10,120 bases of DNA from Lachnospiraceae bacterium (GTDB lineage Bacteria; Bacillota_A; Clostridia; Lachnospirales; Lachnospiraceae), in contig JAGZJD010000078.1 in assembly GCA_018365895.1 (NCBI GenBank), positions 1 to 10,120 on the forward strand, given 5' to 3'. The notes below the pieces were generated by a model. That model ran no database searches. It was not told the DNA's origin and saw only the letters and a program-made list of their open reading frames with translations. Numbering within the stretch: position 1 is the stretch's first letter; each line of letters begins with the position of its first letter. Both the position numbers and the translations under genes were made by a program. Positions 7,280 through 10,120 of this stretch are shown here, one piece after another.

Positions 7280-7996
7280 TTATTTTTGAGGTTTCCTTTT
7301 TTCGTCAATCAGCTCATAAAGCTTTTGCATTGCCTCACAAATTCCGCCAACTTGATTGATAATTCTTTCACGAACCGCTTCCTCCCCATTCAGCATTGTT
7401 CCTACATCTTTCACAAGCTGAGTGGAATCCAACATTAACTCCTCTAGACGTTCTACTGAAATACCAGAATGTTCCGAAATAAAACGCGTGATCCGGTCCT
7501 GAGTTTTTTCCATATTCCGGTAACTCTGGATCACACCAATCGTCATTCCATTGGAACGCACCGGATGGATGATCATTGTGCCGCTTGGTACAATAAAAGA
7601 GTAATTTGCCGCCACTGCCAGCGGGCCTCCGATGGAATGACACCCTCCAAGAACAAGAGACACTGTTGGCTTACTCAAAGATGCAATCATCTCTGCAATG
7701 GCAAGCCCCGCTTCCACATCCCCTCCCATTGTATTAAGTAAAATCAACACTCCATCAATCCGTGTGTCATTTTCAATTTCAGCTAATTTGGGTAACAGAT
7801 GTTCGTATTTTGTAGCCTTCGTGCTTCCCGATACCGCTTCATGCCCTTCGATTTCTCCAATAATTGTAAGAAGCTGGATATTAGGCTTCCCACTGTCATT
7901 CTCTAAAGGAATGCTTCCTACTTCTTTAATCTGCTCATCCTGATCTTTCTGTTGCTCCAACATATCTTTTGACTGTTCTGCTTTATATTCAGACAT
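7280..7996 (-). CDS. tepA: TepA-type ClpP-like serine protease
   Basis: Cytoplasmic, ATPase-independent relative of ClpP. In Bacillus subtilis the orthologue (YmfB/TepA) was linked to protein translocation and later to breakdown of small acid-soluble spore proteins on outgrowth. The 238-residue protein has a charged, Gln-rich N-terminal extension (1-38) and then the crotonase/ClpP fold. The NTMGGDVEAGLAIAEMI strand-helix is at 88-104, the nucleophile is Ser121 in GGCHSIGGPLA, the probable catalytic His is H144 (MIIHPV), and the probable Asp is D197 in LVKDVGTML. The oxyanion glycines are present, so it looks active. It lacks the IGF-loop-docking hydrophobic features I would expect of true ClpP, and no ClpX or ClpA is nearby. 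The start is fixed by GGAGG (8004-8008), 7 bases before the ATG. That site lies in the 3' arm of a perfect inverted repeat. ftsK/spoIIIE follows 70 bases downstream with its own promoter. Confidence 0.93.
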   Translation of the reverse strand: MSEYKAEQSKDMLEQQKDQDEQIKEVGSIPLENDSGKPNIQLLTIIGEIEGHEAVSGSTKATKYEHLLPKLAEIENDTRIDGVLILLNTMGGDVEAGLAIAEMIASLSKPTVSLVLGGCHSIGGPLAVAANYSFIVPSGTMIIHPVRSNGMTIGVIQSYRNMEKTQDRITRFISEHSGISVERLEELMLDSTQLVKDVGTMLNGEEAVRERIINQVGGICEAMQKLYELIDEKRKPQK

Positions 7997-8000
7997 AACA

Positions 8001-8038
8001 AAACCTCCACATCTCTTTTTCTTAGTATGTGGAGGTTT
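8001..8038 (-). promoter_or_regulatory. Perfect 12-bp inverted repeat that sequesters the tepA ribosome-binding site (or doubles as MATE-gene terminator)
   Basis: On the minus strand AAACCTCCACAT (8027-8038) pairs perfectly with ATGTGGAGGTTT (8001-8012) across a 14-base A-rich loop, with one further G-U pair possible outside. The 3' arm holds the only good Shine-Dalgarno sequence for tepA (GGAGG, 8004-8008), so the folded RNA would hide it. The arm is followed by UUUUGUU when the last arm bases are counted, a short and broken U tract. It could therefore also act as an intrinsic terminator 33 bases after the MATE stop codon. The structure is seen directly; its function is inference. Confidence 0.7.
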
Positions 8039-8071
8039 CCCTGCGTTATACGCTTATACTTTATTCATATT

Positions 8072-9424
8072 TTAAATTGTACGATCAAATCCATGCATCC
8101 AGTCTACTTTCAAGAAATAAATCAGGAAAATGATCGAACTCAAAATCCAGGTAATCGGATATGCCCAGAATATAACTGCAATATTCGGAATTAATTTTGT
8201 AAAAATCGTAATATATGCCACACGAATGATACACCAACACAGCATCATAACAAACATTGGCACTGTAGCTCGTCCCGCTCCTCGCATGATTCCGCCTACG
8301 CAATGAGAAAATGCCAACAGACAGTAAAAAAGTGATACAACTCTTGCCTGCTGTACTCCAAACGCAACTACAGCCGGATCACTATTAAATGCTGCAATAA
8401 AATATGGCGATGCTACATATACGATAATTCCAATCACCTCTGCAAGTGATATTGAACAAAGAATTCCGAAGCGCGCTCCCTTTTTCACACGCTCATACTC
8501 TCTCGCACCAAGATTCTGACTTACAAATGTTGACATCGACATAGCAAAACATGTTACCGGAAGGAATCCAAACCCTTCCACCTTCATATAAGCTCCGCAT
8601 CCTGCCATTGCAAGTTTTCCAAAAGAATTAATATTTGCCTGTACAATCACATTTGCAAATGAGATAATGGAATTTTGTATTCCGGATGGAATCCCGTTTG
8701 AAACAATCAATCGCAGACATTCTTTATCAAACCGAATCTTAGACAGCACAATACAATAAGATTCCTTTACTCTGCAAAGCCGGATCAGACAAAGCACTGC
8801 ACTGACAAACTGGGAAATGATTGTTGCAAGTGCAGCTGCACCGACGCCATATCCCAACACTCCAACAAACAGTAAGTCAAGCACAATATTGACTACCGAT
8901 GAAATAATCAGATACATCAACGGATGCTTGCTGTCTCCAATGGACTGCATGATACCGACAAATGTATTATAAAGAACAAATGCCAGTGAACCACAGAAAT
9001 ATATCCTGAAATAGACGACAGAATTCACAAGCACATCTTCCGGTGTTCCCATCAAAACAAGAATCTGCGGCGCCAATATTGTTCCAATTACCGTCAGAAG
9101 TATTCCTGCAACAATTCCAAATGCCACCGCTGTATGTACTGCTTTTTCTACTTTTTCATTATTTCTGGCACCAAAAAATCTGGCAATGACAACTCCGGCG
9201 CCCAATGAAATTCCATTAAAAAAACCTACCAGCAGGAAAATCAGACTTCCTGATGAACTAACTGCCGCTAACGCTTCACTCCCAAGAAAATTCCCAACAA
9301 TCAGTGAATCTGCCGTATTATATAATTGCTGAAACAAATTCCCCAAAAACAGCGGGATTGCAAAATGAATGATTTTTCTGGAAATCGATCCCTCTGTCAT
9401 TAATGTTGACTGCGAATCACTCAT
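8072..9424 (-). CDS. MATE family multidrug/cation antiporter
   Basis: Inner-membrane exporter of the MATE family (NorM/DinF/MepA type), which uses a Na+ or H+ gradient to expel cationic drugs, dyes or metabolites; the substrate is not predictable here. The 450 residues fit the usual 440-480 and contain about twelve hydrophobic helices in two MatE halves (roughly 17-215 and 240-437). The N-terminal half shows the characteristic IPLFLGNLFQQLYNTADSLI (23-42). GSLAFVLYNTFVGIMQSIGD (145-164) precedes helix 5 of that half, and RVVSLFYCLLAFSHCVGGIM (361-380) is the matching segment of the second half. The ATG at 9422-9424 has only a weak upstream site (GGAG about 14 bases away). M9, which starts the commonly conserved MTEGSI segment, is an alternative start. 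It lies 44 bases after yebC and no clear promoter was found, so readthrough from yebC is plausible. Confidence 0.94.
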   Translation of the reverse strand: MSDSQSTLMTEGSISRKIIHFAIPLFLGNLFQQLYNTADSLIVGNFLGSEALAAVSSSGSLIFLLVGFFNGISLGAGVVIARFFGARNNEKVEKAVHTAVAFGIVAGILLTVIGTILAPQILVLMGTPEDVLVNSVVYFRIYFCGSLAFVLYNTFVGIMQSIGDSKHPLMYLIISSVVNIVLDLLFVGVLGYGVGAAALATIISQFVSAVLCLIRLCRVKESYCIVLSKIRFDKECLRLIVSNGIPSGIQNSIISFANVIVQANINSFGKLAMAGCGAYMKVEGFGFLPVTCFAMSMSTFVSQNLGAREYERVKKGARFGILCSISLAEVIGIIVYVASPYFIAAFNSDPAVVAFGVQQARVVSLFYCLLAFSHCVGGIMRGAGRATVPMFVMMLCWCIIRVAYITIFTKLIPNIAVIFWAYPITWILSSIIFLIYFLKVDWMHGFDRTI

Positions 9425-9468
9425 ACTCTAATTACCATCTCCATCCCTTTCAGTAAATAAATCCCTAC

Positions 9469-10120
9469 TTATTCATCCCAGTTATGAAACACTTCCTGAA
9501 CATCGTCATCTTCTTCCAAAAGGTCTAATGTCTTCTGAATGTTCTTCAAATCTGTCTCATCTGTTAATTCTACATAAGTCTGTGGAATCATTGTCACTTC
9601 CGCTACTGCCATTGGAATACCGGCTTCCTCTAATTTGAGACGCACATCACTGAATGCTTCCGGATCTGTAAGAATTTCAAAGCTATCTTCTTCCTCAGCA
9701 AAATCATCCGCTCCAGCATCCAATGCCAACATCATCAATTCGTCAGCATCCATCTCAAAATCTTCTTTTGCAACAACAATCTGTCCCTTTTTGTCAAACA
9801 TGAAGGATACACATCCCGGTGTTCCGACATTTCCACTTCCCTTTGTAAAAGCATTTCTTACATTAGAAGCTGTACGATTCTTATTATCCGTCAACGCTTC
9901 TACGATGATTGCAGTACCACTTGGTCCATATCCTTCATAGGTTACACGTTCATAATTGGCTGCGTTAGCATCTCCTGCCGCCTTCTTGATACTTCTCTCG
10001 ATATTATCATTCGGCATATTATTCGCTTTTGCTTTTGCAATCACATCACGCAGACGACTATTATTATTCGGATCTGCTCCGCCACCTTCTTTTACTGCAA
10101 CAGCGATCTCACGTCCGATC
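9469..10120 (-). CDS. yebC: YebC/PmpR (TACO1) family protein, 5' end cut by window edge
   Basis: Member of the YebC/PmpR/TACO1 family. These were long annotated as DNA-binding transcriptional regulators; some members, including mitochondrial TACO1 and bacterial YebC proteins, help ribosomes translate polyproline or other stalling sequences. The reading frame stays open to the right edge, giving 216 residues of an expected 240 or so; the initiator and about 25 residues are missing. The first visible residues ([20 protein letters not shown]) and the next segment [20 protein letters not shown] are the conserved N-terminal helical domain. [19 protein letters not shown] and [19 protein letters not shown] follow and are family signatures. 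The protein ends in an acidic tail. A GTG at 10042-10044 could be mistaken for a start, but the conserved residues upstream show it is an internal valine. Which of the two proposed roles applies here cannot be told from sequence. Confidence 0.95.
   Translation of the reverse strand, partial: IGREIAVAVKEGGGADPNNNSRLRDVIAKAKANNMPNDNIERSIKKAAGDANAANYERVTYEGYGPSGTAIIVEALTDNKNRTASNVRNAFTKGSGNVGTPGCVSFMFDKKGQIVVAKEDFEMDADELMMLALDAGADDFAEEEDSFEILTDPEAFSDVRLKLEEAGIPMAVAEVTMIPQTYVELTDETDLKNIQKTLDLLEEDDDVQEVFHNWDE

Noticed and set aside
8045..8081. tepA promoter based on TATAAC (8045-8050) or TATAAG (8053-8058)
   Set aside because: The -10-like boxes are fair, but no acceptable -35 is found at 16-18 bp upstream and there is no extended -10 TG.
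10042..10044. GTG as the start of a 191-residue YebC
   Set aside because: The frame stays open upstream and encodes conserved YebC residues to the window edge, so this is an internal valine.

Overview
The window reads as an ordinary chromosomal stretch from a low-to-mid GC, anaerobic Firmicute, most likely a Clostridia member of the Lachnospiraceae type. The evidence for this is strong GGAGG-type ribosome sites, AT-rich sigma-A-like promoters, an electron-bifurcating NfnAB pair typical of strict anaerobes, and the tepA-spoIIIE/ftsK neighbourhood known from spore-forming Firmicutes. The species assignment is inference; no rRNA or other decisive marker is present. All eight genes lie on the minus strand, so transcription runs from high to low coordinates. 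There are no tRNA or rRNA genes, no CRISPR array, no insertion sequence, and no gap longer than about 105 bases between genes.

In transcription order, the right edge holds a YebC/PmpR-family translation factor or regulator whose first two dozen or so residues are outside the window. A 12-TM MATE exporter follows. Next, behind a perfect 12-bp inverted repeat that buries its ribosome-binding site, comes a ClpP-like protease of the TepA family. A new promoter then drives a full FtsK/SpoIIIE DNA translocase, followed closely by folD (one-carbon folate metabolism) and an unusual membrane protein with a cytoplasmic zinc ribbon, one TM helix, TPRs and a chitobiase C-terminal-like module. The spacing suggests ftsK, folD and this protein form one transcription unit.

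A second clear promoter precedes the left-hand unit, nfnA-nfnB. The two genes overlap by one base, and the nfnB ribosome site lies within the last codons of nfnA. They encode the NADH-dependent reduced ferredoxin:NADP+ oxidoreductase, often labelled 'glutamate synthase small subunit' in databases. nfnB runs off the left edge, lacking about the last 20-25 codons.

I do not see a convincing new multi-gene system. The points most worth a second look are the SD-sequestering hairpin in front of tepA, the zinc-ribbon/TPR/CHB_HEX membrane protein tied to ftsK-folD, and the His/Cys-rich tail of NfnA whose codons double as the ribosome site of nfnB.
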